64,000 nucleotides of DNA. Source: Aliikangiella marina. GTDB taxonomy: Bacteria; Pseudomonadota; Gammaproteobacteria; Enterobacterales; Kangiellaceae. Below, one piece after another: positions 16,700-27,996 of the stretch. Position 1 is the first letter of the stretch; each line of letters opens with the position of its first letter. Below the pieces are notes generated by a model, which was not told the DNA's origin, ran no database searches, and saw only the letters and a program-made list of their open reading frames with translations. The stretch lies in the NCBI RefSeq assembly GCF_007004765.1, contig NZ_VIKR01000002.1:62001-126000 (forward strand). Reading direction: 5' to 3'. Both the position numbers and the translations under genes were made by a program.

Positions 16700-19300
16700 C
16701 TAAAATATTTCTTCGTCTTCAACCGTTTCTTTGTCATTATTGAAAATATCTTGGATCGGCTTTTCTGCGTATTCCGTTGGCACAAACTCTTCTCTAAATA
16801 GTTCGAATATCGGATTTTGTGTGAGACTAGTAGCGAGCTTACCATTTGACGGATCAATTCTTGCGGTGATAATACCTTCAGGTCGTTGGAAATTGTTTTG
16901 CGGGTGACCTTTTACTGCTGACTCCATAAATCGTTGCCAAATTGGTAAAGCAGCAATCCCGCCAAATTCTCTAACACCCAGTTTTTTAGAGTGATCATCA
17001 AATCCAACCCAAGCAGTGGCGACATGACTGAGATTGTAACCACTGAACCAGGCATCTTTCGCGTCATTTGTCGTGCCGGTTTTTCCTGCAAGATCATTGC
17101 GTTTGAGTAGCGGGCTTTTATTTCGAGTGAGCGTACGGGTCGCTGTGCCACGATGAATCACATCCTTTAAGATATTATCCACTAAGTAATGATTGCGCTT
17201 CTCAATCACTCTCGGCGCAACCTGGTTTTCGGGGAAAGGCATCAGTGGTAACCCAGAAAACTCATTCAATATTTCATCGGTATTTGTTTCTGTTTCTTGG
17301 TCTGCCATTTGTGATGAATCAGCCACAAGCTCAAAGGACTGGGCTTGGTTTTCACTTTTCAGAGAAGCATCGACAATGAGATCTTGTAAATTGGCCTCTT
17401 TTTTCGCTTTTTGTTCTGCGATAACTGCCTCACAGACTTGGCAGACTGTTAAGGGTTGATGCTGAAAGATGATTCTCCCTTCCGATGACTCGATTCTTTC
17501 AACAAACCATGGCTCTACTTTATAACCTCCATTGGCGAGGGTTGCATAGCCTTTGACGACTTCAAGCGGTGTGAAGTTTGGAGACCCCAGTGCGAGTGAC
17601 AGATAAGGCTGCATATGTTCACCAGGGAAACCTAAGTTTTCTAAATAGCGTTTAGTATAGCGTGGGCCTATTTCTCTGATCAGGCGAACAGAAACGGTGT
17701 TTTTTGAGCGCCGAAGTGCGGTGCGGAGACTGGTGGGCCCGGCATAATTATCGCTATCGTTTTTTGGACGCCAGAAGTTTTCAGCCGTAATATCAGCTTC
17801 AACGATAGGCATGTCATTAATCATTGAAGCGGGCGTATATTCTTTGTCAAATGCCGCCGCATATACAAAGGGTTTAATATTACTACCGGGTTGGCGACGC
17901 GCCTGAGTGACCATATTATATTGATTGAGAGAAAAGTCATAACCGCCAACTAACACCTCGATAGCGCCATTGTCTGGCTTAAGCGATACAAAGCCACCAC
18001 TCACATCAGGTATTTGCGCTAGCTCATAGCTATCCACGAGATCTGAACGACTTTGTTGGCGTACCCTAATTACATCACCCGGCGTTAAAACTTGGGTAAC
18101 CTCGGTGACCTTCTTTCCTAAATGGTTTTCATCGACATATTTTCTCGCCCATTTGACTGCGTCTAAATCTAATTGACTGGTGACGTCATTTTTTAAGAGG
18201 ATAGTTGCAACTTCAGCATTAACTTCAAGAACAAGGGCCGGTAGTAACTTACCAATAACTGGCAAGTCATTGACGATATCATTAAGTTCTTCTCGTGGGG
18301 TATTCGGTGCGAGGCTAATTTGTTGTTCTGGCCCGCGGTAGCCGTGGCGACGATCATATTCTTCGAGGCCGAGCACCAGCGCATCACTGGCAAACTGTTG
18401 AAGTTTTGGGTCGAGTGTCGTGTAGATCTTGAGACCATCATTATAAGCACTTTCCCGACCATATTTGTCGATAACATATTGGCGAACCATCTCGGCTAAG
18501 TAAGGTGCTTCGACGGTTTTACTTGCACCATGCTTACTCGTTTCAATGGGCTCTGCCATTGATTGCTCGTATTGAGCTTGGTCAATGTGGTTTTCTGCAA
18601 GCATACGCCCGAGCACATGACTGCGACGAGACAAAGCTCGCTCTGGATAAGAAATTGGGTTATAGACGGATTGACCTTTCGGGATACCAGCGAGGGTTGC
18701 CAACTGTGCGATCGACAAGTTGTCCAGCGTAGTGCCGTAATAGACTTGGGAAGCAGCGCCAAGACCGTAAGCTCTGTGACCGAAAGGAATTTTATTAAGA
18801 AACAGTTCTAATATTTCATTTTTCGACAGTTCAGATTCAATTTTCCAGGCTAAGAACATTTCGGTGAATTTTCGAGAGAAACGTTTTTCCCGAGATAGAT
18901 AGTAGTTTCTGGCAACGAGCATAGTGATAGTACTGGCCCCCTGGCTTTTGGTTTGGGTAACCGCCAGATTGAGAAATGCGCGCATCACGCCGAGTAGGTC
19001 AACGCCAGAGTGCTCGTAGAATCGCTGGTCTTCAGTGGCAAGCAAGGCATTTATGAAATCTTTAGGAACTTGGTCTAAAGTAATAGGTATGCGACGTCGA
19101 TCGCCAAACTCATCGATAAGTTGACCATCTTTTGCGTAGATACTCATCGGCGTTTGTAATCTTATTTGACGGATAGAGTCGACTTCTGGAAGTCCCGGTC
19201 CCACCGCTAAATAGAGTGCAACAAACCCCATCGATGAGGTAACTGTGAACAAAGTCGCAAAATAGAGAAATTTCGGAGTGATTGCAGAGAGAAACTTCAT
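16700..19300 (-). CDS. mrcA: Penicillin-binding protein 1A
   Basis: This 866-residue class A bifunctional peptidoglycan synthase has one N-terminal membrane anchor (about 10-33). The GT51 glycosyltransferase domain has catalytic E90 in EDQRFYEHSGVD. The transpeptidase domain has S473-N-I-K476, the SKN motif in RRSKNTVSV, and K740-T-G-T. An acidic insert before the KTGT motif and a CxxC pair are shared with E. coli PBP1A. It polymerises and cross-links cell-wall glycan in the periplasm. Its divergent placement next to pilM is conserved in gammaproteobacteria. Confidence 0.96.
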   Translation of the reverse strand: MKFLSAITPKFLYFATLFTVTSSMGFVALYLAVGPGLPEVDSIRQIRLQTPMSIYAKDGQLIDEFGDRRRIPITLDQVPKDFINALLATEDQRFYEHSGVDLLGVMRAFLNLAVTQTKSQGASTITMLVARNYYLSREKRFSRKFTEMFLAWKIESELSKNEILELFLNKIPFGHRAYGLGAASQVYYGTTLDNLSIAQLATLAGIPKGQSVYNPISYPERALSRRSHVLGRMLAENHIDQAQYEQSMAEPIETSKHGASKTVEAPYLAEMVRQYVIDKYGRESAYNDGLKIYTTLDPKLQQFASDALVLGLEEYDRRHGYRGPEQQISLAPNTPREELNDIVNDLPVIGKLLPALVLEVNAEVATILLKNDVTSQLDLDAVKWARKYVDENHLGKKVTEVTQVLTPGDVIRVRQQSRSDLVDSYELAQIPDVSGGFVSLKPDNGAIEVLVGGYDFSLNQYNMVTQARRQPGSNIKPFVYAAAFDKEYTPASMINDMPIVEADITAENFWRPKNDSDNYAGPTSLRTALRRSKNTVSVRLIREIGPRYTKRYLENLGFPGEHMQPYLSLALGSPNFTPLEVVKGYATLANGGYKVEPWFVERIESSEGRIIFQHQPLTVCQVCEAVIAEQKAKKEANLQDLIVDASLKSENQAQSFELVADSSQMADQETETNTDEILNEFSGLPLMPFPENQVAPRVIEKRNHYLVDNILKDVIHRGTATRTLTRNKSPLLKRNDLAGKTGTTNDAKDAWFSGYNLSHVATAWVGFDDHSKKLGVREFGGIAALPIWQRFMESAVKGHPQNNFQRPEGIITARIDPSNGKLATSLTQNPIFELFREEFVPTEYAEKPIQDIFNNDKETVEDEEIF

Positions 19301-20720
<1,420 letters not shown>

Positions 20721-20721
<1 letters not shown>

Positions 20722-21287
20722 TGGCTAATATCAACTTACTGCCTTGGCGCGAGGAACTCCGCCAAGAAAAGCAAAGACAGTTTCTCAGCGTATTAGGCTT
20801 GGTCGCGATACTCGGTGTTGTGGTTTCTTGGACTATTTATACGTACTACGATAGCGAGCTTGATAACCAAAGAGCGAGAAACAAATTCCTCCAATCAGAG
20901 ATCCAAAAGCTGGATTCAAAGATAAAAGAAATCGAAACTTTAGAGAACGAGCGACAACAACTCGTTGAACGAATGAACCTTATTCAGGATTTGCAAAAAA
21001 GCCGACCGCAAATTGTTCATGTTTTTGATGAAATTGTCATGAATATGCCTGAGGGCGTCAATCTCGCGTCGGTAGAGAGAAAAGGCGATGATTTGATATT
21101 TAATGGTGTTGCGGAGTCAAGCCCGAGAATTTCGAAATTCATGCGTAATATATCGACTTCTAAGTGGCTTCGTTTGGGGCCTCTAGAGACCATCAGTGGT
21201 GACAAGGATTCTGGTGCGAATAGAAAGAATTTCTTACTGCGTACTAAAATCAGCTCACCAACAGTGGAAGGTGAGGTACAAGAATAA
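20721..21287 (+). CDS. pilN: Type IV pilus inner-membrane protein PilN
   Basis: This 188-residue bitopic protein has the short cytoplasmic N-terminus INLLPWRE that docks into PilM. A membrane helix at about 22-43 and a coiled coil at about 48-90 follow, then a small ferredoxin-like periplasmic domain. It forms a heterodimer with PilO. The start and stop overlap its neighbours by one base each, so translation is coupled. Confidence 0.94.
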
Positions 21288-21907
21288 TGGATTTAAATGA
21301 TTTAAATAACCTCGATATAAGTGACATTGATTTTAACAACATGGGATCGTGGCCAAATGCTGCGAAAGGTGCTGTTGCGGCGCTCGTTTTCTCACTGGTT
21401 GTGGGGCTAGCCTATTACTTATTCATTGGTTCGCAAACTGATCTTCTGGTTAGCATTGAAAGAAAAGAATTCGATTTAAAGAAAGAGTTTGAAACTAAAC
21501 AGTCTAAGGCAGTTAATCTTGATGCTTATAAGCGTCAAATGAAAACCATCCAAGACAGTTTTACCACTTTATTGCAGCAGTTACCCAAATCAGACGAGTT
21601 ACCCGCGTTGGTCGACGAGTTTTCCTACGCAGCGACGGGTGCCGGGTGTGAACTTGAAGATGTCAGCTTTTTAGATGAACAAGATTCAGAGTTTTATTCA
21701 GAAAAGCCAATGAAGTTGACAGTGCGCGGTGGTTACCATCAGCTCGCGGATTTTATCAGTAGAGTGTCTCGCTCGCCTCGGATCGTCACCCTACATGATT
21801 TTGTAATCACTATCGGCGATGGCGAAGTACCGAGTTCTCCTGGAGAGAAAATGTTGGTAATGGAAGTGACTGCGAAGACTTATCGTTCGGATTCAGGAGA
21901 GGAATAA
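21287..21907 (+). CDS. pilO: Type IV pilus inner-membrane protein PilO
   Basis: The 206-residue protein has a membrane helix at about 27-47, a coiled coil and a periplasmic ferredoxin-like domain (about 100-200). It begins with an Asp/Asn-rich cytoplasmic segment. PilO pairs with PilN and links the inner-membrane platform to the lipoprotein PilP. Confidence 0.94.
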   Translation: MDLNDLNNLDISDIDFNNMGSWPNAAKGAVAALVFSLVVGLAYYLFIGSQTDLLVSIERKEFDLKKEFETKQSKAVNLDAYKRQMKTIQDSFTTLLQQLPKSDELPALVDEFSYAATGAGCELEDVSFLDEQDSEFYSEKPMKLTVRGGYHQLADFISRVSRSPRIVTLHDFVITIGDGEVPSSPGEKMLVMEVTAKTYRSDSGEE

Positions 21908-21908
21908 T

Positions 21909-22478
21909 ATGTTATTAAAAAATCCTAGATCTCGTTCGTTTTTCCTGCGCTGTGCCATAGTAGCGCTTGGCGTAGCAGGATTGAGTGCTTGTGGCGGGAA
22001 TACCAATGATCTGCGGGCATGGGTCGATACAATTAAGGCAAAACCGCCCGGTCGAATCAAGCCAATGCCGGAAGTAAAAGAGTACAAGCCGCATGATTAT
22101 CAATCGGCGCATTTGAAAAGTCCTTTTTCAGAATTAGAGCCAGAATTAGAGTCGCAATTGCAAGCTTTGGTTGACGGTTGTGATGAATCCATCCGTCCTG
22201 ATACATCTCGTAGAAAAGAGGACTTAGAAAGGTACTCGCTAGATTCGATGGAAATGGTTGGTATCGTTAATAACAACCAGAAGCAATGGGGACTGGTCAG
22301 AATGACCGCTGGTCCTGCGAAAGACAATGTTTTTCACGTTACAGTTGGTAACTATCTGGGTATCAATCACGGCCAGATCATGAAAATTGAAGAGCAACAA
22401 ATTGAAATTACGACCTTAGTACCGGATAGCAAAGGTTGTTGGGAACAACGCACGGTATACATGGCGCTGGCCCAATAA
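21909..22478 (+). CDS. pilP: Type IV pilus lipoprotein PilP
   Basis: The 189-residue lipoprotein has a lipobox LSAC with the lipidated Cys at about residue 28. A proline-rich linker and a C-terminal beta-domain follow (about 105-187), with the family sequence VGNYLGINHGQI. PilP connects PilNO to the secretin PilQ across the periplasm. It starts one base after the pilO stop. Confidence 0.94.
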   Translation: MLLKNPRSRSFFLRCAIVALGVAGLSACGGNTNDLRAWVDTIKAKPPGRIKPMPEVKEYKPHDYQSAHLKSPFSELEPELESQLQALVDGCDESIRPDTSRRKEDLERYSLDSMEMVGIVNNNQKQWGLVRMTAGPAKDNVFHVTVGNYLGINHGQIMKIEEQQIEITTLVPDSKGCWEQRTVYMALAQ

Positions 22479-22498
22479 GGCGAGCTTTAGGAGTTAAT

Positions 22499-24622
22499 AT
22501 GAGTTATCCAAGCAAGATTAAAAATAAACAAATTCGAGGGGCAGGAGCTATGTTTATTCGCCATTTAAGAAAACTTCTCGTGCTTGTAGCTGTGCTATTC
22601 CCAATGGCGTCCAGTGCAGTCGAGATTCAAGACATTGACTTCAACGTTATGCCTGGTGACCGAGTGATGATTCGGGTAAAAATGGATGCACCTCCACCGG
22701 CCTATAAAGAAATCACCACAGAGAACCCGGCTCGAATCTGGATGGATTTCGATGGAGTATCGAGTGCATTAAAACGCAAGACCCACAGCATCGGTATCGG
22801 CGTTACAAGAAGTGTAACGGCAGTGGAAGCAGGCGGCAGAACTCGTTTGGTGGTTAATTTGGTTGAAATGGTACCTTACTCGACTCGAGTAGAAGGGAAT
22901 GATCTTGTTATGACCGTTGGTTACACGGATCAATCGGTTGCTAATACCGGATTTAACAGTTCTCAAGCAGTGGCAGATAATTCAGGCGAAGCCGCCTCTG
23001 CGTCAGCAGCAAGCGCTCAGCGCAGCGCCGAAGACATTAGCGGAATAGATTTCAGACGCGGCGAACAAGGTGAAGGCCGAATAGTTGTTGGCTTAAACAA
23101 TTCCAATATTGGAATAGATTTAAGACAAGAGGGTAGAACAATACTGGCCGACTTTATCAACGCCGATATATCCAGCGACTTTATTCGTAAACTTGATGTA
23201 ATTGATTTTGCGACGCCAGCCAAGCTCATCTCAACCAGTCGAGTAGGTAATAATGTTCGAATCGCGGTAGAGACTTCGGATGAATTTGAATATTTAGCTT
23301 ACCAGGCTGACAACACTTATGTTATTGAACTCAAGCCGCTAACCCCGGAAGAAGTTGAGCGCAAGAAATTAGAAGAGCCTCAGTTTACTGGAGAGAGATT
23401 GTCTTTGAATTTCCAAGACATCCCCGTTCGCGCTGTATTGGCAATCATTGCTGAATTTTCTGAACTAAACTTGGTAACCAGTGATACCGTATCGGGCTCA
23501 ATTACTTTGAGGTTACAGACCGTTCCTTGGGATCAAGCGCTTGATATCGTATTGAAAACCAAAGGTCTGGCTAAACGCACAAACGGTAATGTAATGCTCG
23601 TTGCCCCTGCGGAAGAGATTGCAGCAAGAGAAACCTTAGAGTTACAAACGAATAAGCAAATCGAACAACTTGCACCGCTTCGATCAGAATTTATTCAAGT
23701 CAATTACGCAAAAGCAGAGTCACTTGCGGAACTGATTATGACCAAAGGAGCGAATTATCTTTCAGCGAGAGGTAGTGTTGCGGTTGACGAAAGAACCAAT
23801 CATTTGCTTATCCAAGATACAGCCAAGAAATTAGATCAAATTATAGCCATGGTAAGACGCTTGGACGTACCAGTTAGACAAGTACTTATCGAATCTCGTG
23901 TTGTCGTAGCGGACAACGGCTTTGAAGAAGAGCTGGGTGTTAGAGTTGGTATCACTGACAGAGGAAGTGATGGCGCATTAAGTGGCTCGGCAGCTGGTTC
24001 TGACGGCGTGTATTTCAACAATAACCCAGCCAATAGAACCTTTGCTGTGGATCTTCCTGTTTCGAACCCAGCCGGTAGCATCGGTATGACCGTAGCTAGG
24101 TTGGCAGAAGGTACCATTCTTGACTTAGAATTATCCGCGTTAGAGAGCGAAAACCGAGGGGAAGTAATTGCTTCGCCGAGAGTTATTACCGCCAATCAAA
24201 AAGAAGCCTATATCGAATCTGGTGAAGAAATACCCTATTTGACGGCAAGTAGCGCTGGTAATACGACCGTTACATGGAGAAAAGCGGTATTAAGTCTCAA
24301 GGTGACTCCACAAATCACTCCAGATGATCGTATAATCCTAGATCTGACAGTTAACCAAGATACTCGAGGTGAAAATATCCTTGATATCGGACCTGCTATC
24401 AATACCCGTGAAGTTGGTACTCAGGTATTAGTAGAAAATGGTGAAACTGTCGTGCTTGGTGGTGTTTATCAACAGCGAACCAATAGAGACGTTTCGAAAG
24501 TACCTTTCCTCGGTGATTTACCAGGAGTTGGTGCCCTTTTCCGCTCTACGCTTGAAACCTCCGCCAAACAAGAACTCTTGATGTTCGTTACACCAAAGAT
24601 TGTCAAAGAATCAATCAATTAG
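22499..24622 (+). CDS. pilQ: Type IV pilus secretin PilQ
   Basis: The 707-residue outer-membrane secretin has two N-terminal AMIN domains, an STN domain (about 300-360, LSLNFQDIPVRAVL), a secretin N1 domain and the C-terminal secretin core. The core ends with VPFLGDLPGVGALFRS. It forms the pore through which the pilus passes. I chose the ATG at 22499 because of TAGGAG at the right distance. A second ATG at 22550 just before the signal sequence also has GGAG and may be the real start. Confidence 0.94.
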   Translation: MSYPSKIKNKQIRGAGAMFIRHLRKLLVLVAVLFPMASSAVEIQDIDFNVMPGDRVMIRVKMDAPPPAYKEITTENPARIWMDFDGVSSALKRKTHSIGIGVTRSVTAVEAGGRTRLVVNLVEMVPYSTRVEGNDLVMTVGYTDQSVANTGFNSSQAVADNSGEAASASAASAQRSAEDISGIDFRRGEQGEGRIVVGLNNSNIGIDLRQEGRTILADFINADISSDFIRKLDVIDFATPAKLISTSRVGNNVRIAVETSDEFEYLAYQADNTYVIELKPLTPEEVERKKLEEPQFTGERLSLNFQDIPVRAVLAIIAEFSELNLVTSDTVSGSITLRLQTVPWDQALDIVLKTKGLAKRTNGNVMLVAPAEEIAARETLELQTNKQIEQLAPLRSEFIQVNYAKAESLAELIMTKGANYLSARGSVAVDERTNHLLIQDTAKKLDQIIAMVRRLDVPVRQVLIESRVVVADNGFEEELGVRVGITDRGSDGALSGSAAGSDGVYFNNNPANRTFAVDLPVSNPAGSIGMTVARLAEGTILDLELSALESENRGEVIASPRVITANQKEAYIESGEEIPYLTASSAGNTTVTWRKAVLSLKVTPQITPDDRIILDLTVNQDTRGENILDIGPAINTREVGTQVLVENGETVVLGGVYQQRTNRDVSKVPFLGDLPGVGALFRSTLETSAKQELLMFVTPKIVKESIN

Positions 24623-24649
24623 TGACGAAATCATCTTAAATAAAGTGGC

Positions 24650-24671
24650 AAGACCCGCTTCAAGGCGGGTT
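24650..24671 (+). terminator. Possible terminator between pilQ and aroK
   Basis: An imperfect hairpin (AAGACCCGC against GCGGGTTCTT, one bulged base) is followed by a poor T run. It probably attenuates rather than ends transcription into aroK. Confidence 0.45.
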
Positions 24672-24709
24672 CTTGCGTTTCTCCATGGGGAAATTATTAG
24701 TATTTAATT

Positions 24710-25231
24710 ATGATGAAAGGTAAAAGAAACGTTTTCCTTGTTGGGCCGATGGGCGCCGGAAAAACAACTATTGGTAAGCAACTAGCTCAGACTTTGCACC
24801 TAGAATTTATCGATTCCGATCAAGAAATTGAAGCACGTACCGGTGCGCCAATTGATTGGATATTCGATATAGAAGGTGAAGAAGGCTTTCGAAAACGTGA
24901 AAAGAGCGTTATCGAAGAGCTCACCCAAAAACAAGGTATTGTACTTGCGACAGGCGGAGGTGCGATCACCGAGCCTGAAAATAGAACTTTTTTAGCGGGT
25001 AGGGGAATAGTTGTTTATTTGGAGACTTCGATTGAGCAACAGGTTGAGAGAACGCGACGAGATAAACGCAGACCGCTCCTACAAAACGAAGATCCTGAAG
25101 CGACTTTAATTGCACTCAACGAGAAACGAGATCAGTTGTATCGGGAGATTGCTGATGTCGTTGTCGCAACGAATGAGAACTCTATTAAGTCGGTAGCCAA
25201 TAAAATTATATCGCAGATCCAAGAAGGCTAA
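24710..25231 (+). CDS. aroK: Shikimate kinase AroK
   Basis: The 173-residue P-loop kinase has Walker [10 protein letters not shown], the shikimate-binding DSDQEIE segment, GGG at LATGGGA, and the lid arginines in RRDKRRPLL. It phosphorylates shikimate in aromatic amino-acid synthesis. Two consecutive ATG codons open the gene and the first is given. It is followed eight bases later by aroB, the usual aroKB pair downstream of the pil operon. Confidence 0.96.
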   Translation: MMKGKRNVFLVGPMGAGKTTIGKQLAQTLHLEFIDSDQEIEARTGAPIDWIFDIEGEEGFRKREKSVIEELTQKQGIVLATGGGAITEPENRTFLAGRGIVVYLETSIEQQVERTRRDKRRPLLQNEDPEATLIALNEKRDQLYREIADVVVATNENSIKSVANKIISQIQEG

Positions 25232-25239
25232 CGAGCTGA

Positions 25240-26316
25240 ATGCGCACCCTTGAATTAGATCTCGCCGAGCGCAGCTACAATATTTACATTAATGAAGGAC
25301 TTTTAACCAACCGCGACTTATTGAGTCAATATTGTCGCGGTGACAAAGTCCTCATACTATCAAATCAAACTGTCGCGCCAATTTATCTCGCAATGCTTAG
25401 TGAGTCACTTAAGCATTTGAAAGTTTACTCTTTGGCTTTACCCGACGGAGAAATATACAAAAACCTAGAGAGCTATCAAAAAGTTTTGGACTTTTTGATT
25501 GAAAATCAGTTTCGCCGCAATGATACCTTGATAACGCTTGGTGGCGGTGTAATCGGTGATCTTGGAGGGTTTGTTGCTGCTAGCTATCAGCGAGGGATGG
25601 GTTTTATCCAGGTACCAACGAGTTTGTTAGCTCAAGTCGATTCGTCCGTTGGTGGAAAGACCGGAGTCAACCACCCACTTGGTAAGAATATGATAGGCGC
25701 TTTTTACCAGCCCAAAGCGGTAATAATTGATACCGCGACATTGGATACGCTTCCGGATCGAGAATATTATTCTGGATTTGCAGAAGTGCTGAAATACGCC
25801 ATGTTGGGTTCCAAAGAAATTCTTTCGAGTCTACAAGATGATATTTCCGCTATTTTGGCAAGAGATAAAAACGTTCTTAGTGACATTGTTTATTACAGCT
25901 GTTTAATGAAAGCGGAAGTTGTTGCAGCCGATGAAAGAGAACAAGGACAACGAGCCTTACTTAATCTTGGACATACTTTTGGGCACGCGGTCGAAAAAGT
26001 AACCGAATATAAGCAATACCTTCATGGTGAAGCAGTTGCAATCGGTATCGCAATGGCGTTAAATTTATCTGCGGACAGAGGGCTCGTATCAGAAGAACGT
26101 CGAGCGCTTTATCTTCAATTAATTGAAAAGTTAAAGTTACCCAGTAAGACCTCTTTACCACTGAGTGTCGACGAACTAATTAATGCTATGCGCCTTGATA
26201 AGAAAAATTTGTCAGACAGTTTCAGGTTGGTTTTACCAAAAGATAACCACTGCATCATTTCAGAGGAAAAGGATTCTAAGCCAGTAGCGTTGGCAATTAG
26301 CAAACAGCTTGATTAA
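25240..26316 (+). CDS. aroB: 3-dehydroquinate synthase AroB
   Basis: The 358-residue enzyme has the NAD-binding stretch GGGVIGDLGGFVAA, the substrate and zinc motifs QVPTSLLAQVDSSVGGKTG, and NLGHTFGHAVE, whose histidine co-ordinates zinc. It converts DAHP to 3-dehydroquinate, the second step of the shikimate pathway. It is the middle gene of aroK-aroB-damX. Confidence 0.97.
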   Translation: MRTLELDLAERSYNIYINEGLLTNRDLLSQYCRGDKVLILSNQTVAPIYLAMLSESLKHLKVYSLALPDGEIYKNLESYQKVLDFLIENQFRRNDTLITLGGGVIGDLGGFVAASYQRGMGFIQVPTSLLAQVDSSVGGKTGVNHPLGKNMIGAFYQPKAVIIDTATLDTLPDREYYSGFAEVLKYAMLGSKEILSSLQDDISAILARDKNVLSDIVYYSCLMKAEVVAADEREQGQRALLNLGHTFGHAVEKVTEYKQYLHGEAVAIGIAMALNLSADRGLVSEERRALYLQLIEKLKLPSKTSLPLSVDELINAMRLDKKNLSDSFRLVLPKDNHCIISEEKDSKPVALAISKQLD

Positions 26317-26341
26317 ATAAGATCAAAAAAGGTAGACGACA

Positions 26342-27919
26342 TTGAGCTATGTAAGTTTACACAAGAGTCAGCTGTTAGACTCACTTGAAAATCAGGTGCT
26401 ATATGCGGACCTTTGCACAGTTGTTATTGGTGAAGAGGGTACAGGGAAAAGCTTCTTTCTTGAGCAGTTGAATCAGCGAATGCAAGGGCAAACCGAGGTC
26501 TCTCAGATTGAAGCTGCTGACGAGATGAGCGTTGCTCAACTCGAAAAGTCGATTGGCTTACAGTTAGACTTAAGCTGGAACGAAGCCGATAACCTTATCG
26601 ACAGAGTTGCAAACCGTTTTGATCGTCGTGTTCTTTTGACTGTCGATAATGCTCAGCTTCTACCCAATACTTGCCTCGAATTTTTAATGATGTTGGTTGC
26701 CGAGCAGTTGAGCTCAAAAGCGGTTAAAATTTTCGTGGTGCTTGCGGGTGATGCTCGGCTGGCGAAAAAGCTCAACGAAACGAGTACGCTCGTCAACAAC
26801 CCGAATATTTGTGTTGTATTCGAATTAGAGCCGATCAAAAAAAACGAGACTAAAGCGCTGATTGCTGACTTCCAGTCTATCGACGAAGGGACCGTTGATG
26901 CACTGTATGACGAGCAGAAGCTTGATTACTTATGGCAACTCAGTAAAGGCAATCCTGGCGATCTTAATTATCAGTTAAACCGCTGGCTAGCAGAAACCAA
27001 TAAACCCGCACCAAAACTGGAAGAAAATACGGTATCTAAAAAATACTTGATGGGAGTAACCTATTTAATGCTAGCGCTTTTGTTGGCCGGCGTTTTAATT
27101 TATCAAGATGACATCAACGAGTTCATCGCTCCTCAAGAAAATACAATATCAGATCCTCGCTCTCAAGAAGTGCTCTCACTCCCTGAAAACCGCTCGGACT
27201 TAACCCAGGTCTCTGACTCGACTAGTGGAAATACTGGAGAATCATTAAATTCAAACCAGTCCTCTCGTATGAATCAGGAAAGTGAAAATCAGGAAAGTGA
27301 AAATCAAGAAAATGAGAATCAAGGAAATGAAGCGCAAAATGAAACCGCAACCACGACATTAGAAGCGAAAAAAGAACCGCAAATCGATAAGGTTAGTTCT
27401 CAAACTAAAAATAGAGTGGAGGAGAGCCTTGATAAAAACGATACAACGGATATTAGGGTAGCAGAGAGCCAGCAAGAAACAGATAGCAAGAATGAGCCAT
27501 CTAAATCTCAAACTCGAGAATCGTCAGAGCCGCCTAGGACTGAGACTAATGAGATAGAAAGTCCAGCGGACAATATCAATTCTAATCAAAGTAGTGAGAC
27601 TGGGAAGGCACAGCTAACAGCTGATGAACGAAAGCTACTGACCTATCTGGACTCTCAGCATACATTGCAATGGGTTGGCGTGAGCAACCTGCAAGCCGCA
27701 GAGCAGTTCAGGGACTCACATCCATTGGCATCACAGATGCTGATTTTTAGACGGCTGCAAGGTGGCAAGTATTTATTTTTGGTTGTCTCGGGCCAATTTA
27801 ATAGTCGAACCGACGCAGATAACGCGCGAGTAATCTATGGCCAAAGAAACTATCCTGGAAAGCCCTGGATTAAGTCAATAAACGCGATAAAACAAGAAAT
27901 CAACACCATTCCTCAGTAA
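26342..27919 (+). CDS. damX: DamX-like ATPase-SPOR membrane protein
   Basis: The 525-residue protein has an N-terminal AAA/ExeA-like ATPase domain with Walker A GEEGTGKS at 30-37 and a Walker B-like LLTVDNAQ. A membrane helix lies at about 234-253, followed by a long low-complexity Ser/Glu/Asn/Gln linker and a C-terminal SPOR domain (about 440-520). In E. coli DamX follows aroB and binds septal peptidoglycan during division; the same position supports the name. TTG is the only start that keeps the P-loop domain, with AAGGT about ten bases upstream. The linker contains a 15-base tandem repeat. Confidence 0.85.
   Translation: MSYVSLHKSQLLDSLENQVLYADLCTVVIGEEGTGKSFFLEQLNQRMQGQTEVSQIEAADEMSVAQLEKSIGLQLDLSWNEADNLIDRVANRFDRRVLLTVDNAQLLPNTCLEFLMMLVAEQLSSKAVKIFVVLAGDARLAKKLNETSTLVNNPNICVVFELEPIKKNETKALIADFQSIDEGTVDALYDEQKLDYLWQLSKGNPGDLNYQLNRWLAETNKPAPKLEENTVSKKYLMGVTYLMLALLLAGVLIYQDDINEFIAPQENTISDPRSQEVLSLPENRSDLTQVSDSTSGNTGESLNSNQSSRMNQESENQESENQENENQGNEAQNETATTTLEAKKEPQIDKVSSQTKNRVEESLDKNDTTDIRVAESQQETDSKNEPSKSQTRESSEPPRTETNEIESPADNINSNQSSETGKAQLTADERKLLTYLDSQHTLQWVGVSNLQAAEQFRDSHPLASQMLIFRRLQGGKYLFLVVSGQFNSRTDADNARVIYGQRNYPGKPWIKSINAIKQEINTIPQ
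27271..27330 (+). repeat. Four 15-base tandem repeats inside damX
   Basis: Four near-identical 15-base units encode NQESE, NQESE, NQENE and NQGNE in the linker between the membrane helix and the SPOR domain. Such in-frame repeats can vary in copy number between strains by slippage. Confidence 0.85.
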
Positions 27920-27996
27920 AGCCTTTGCGACCGATCATTTTAATCTAGCGGTGACTAGGTTAAAATTGCGCGCGTTAATTCTATGAAGGCTTTCTT

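Noticed and set aside
17430-17445. CxxC pair in the PBP1A insert as a novel metal or redox site
   Set aside because: As I recall, E. coli PBP1A has the same CxxC position, so it is a family feature.
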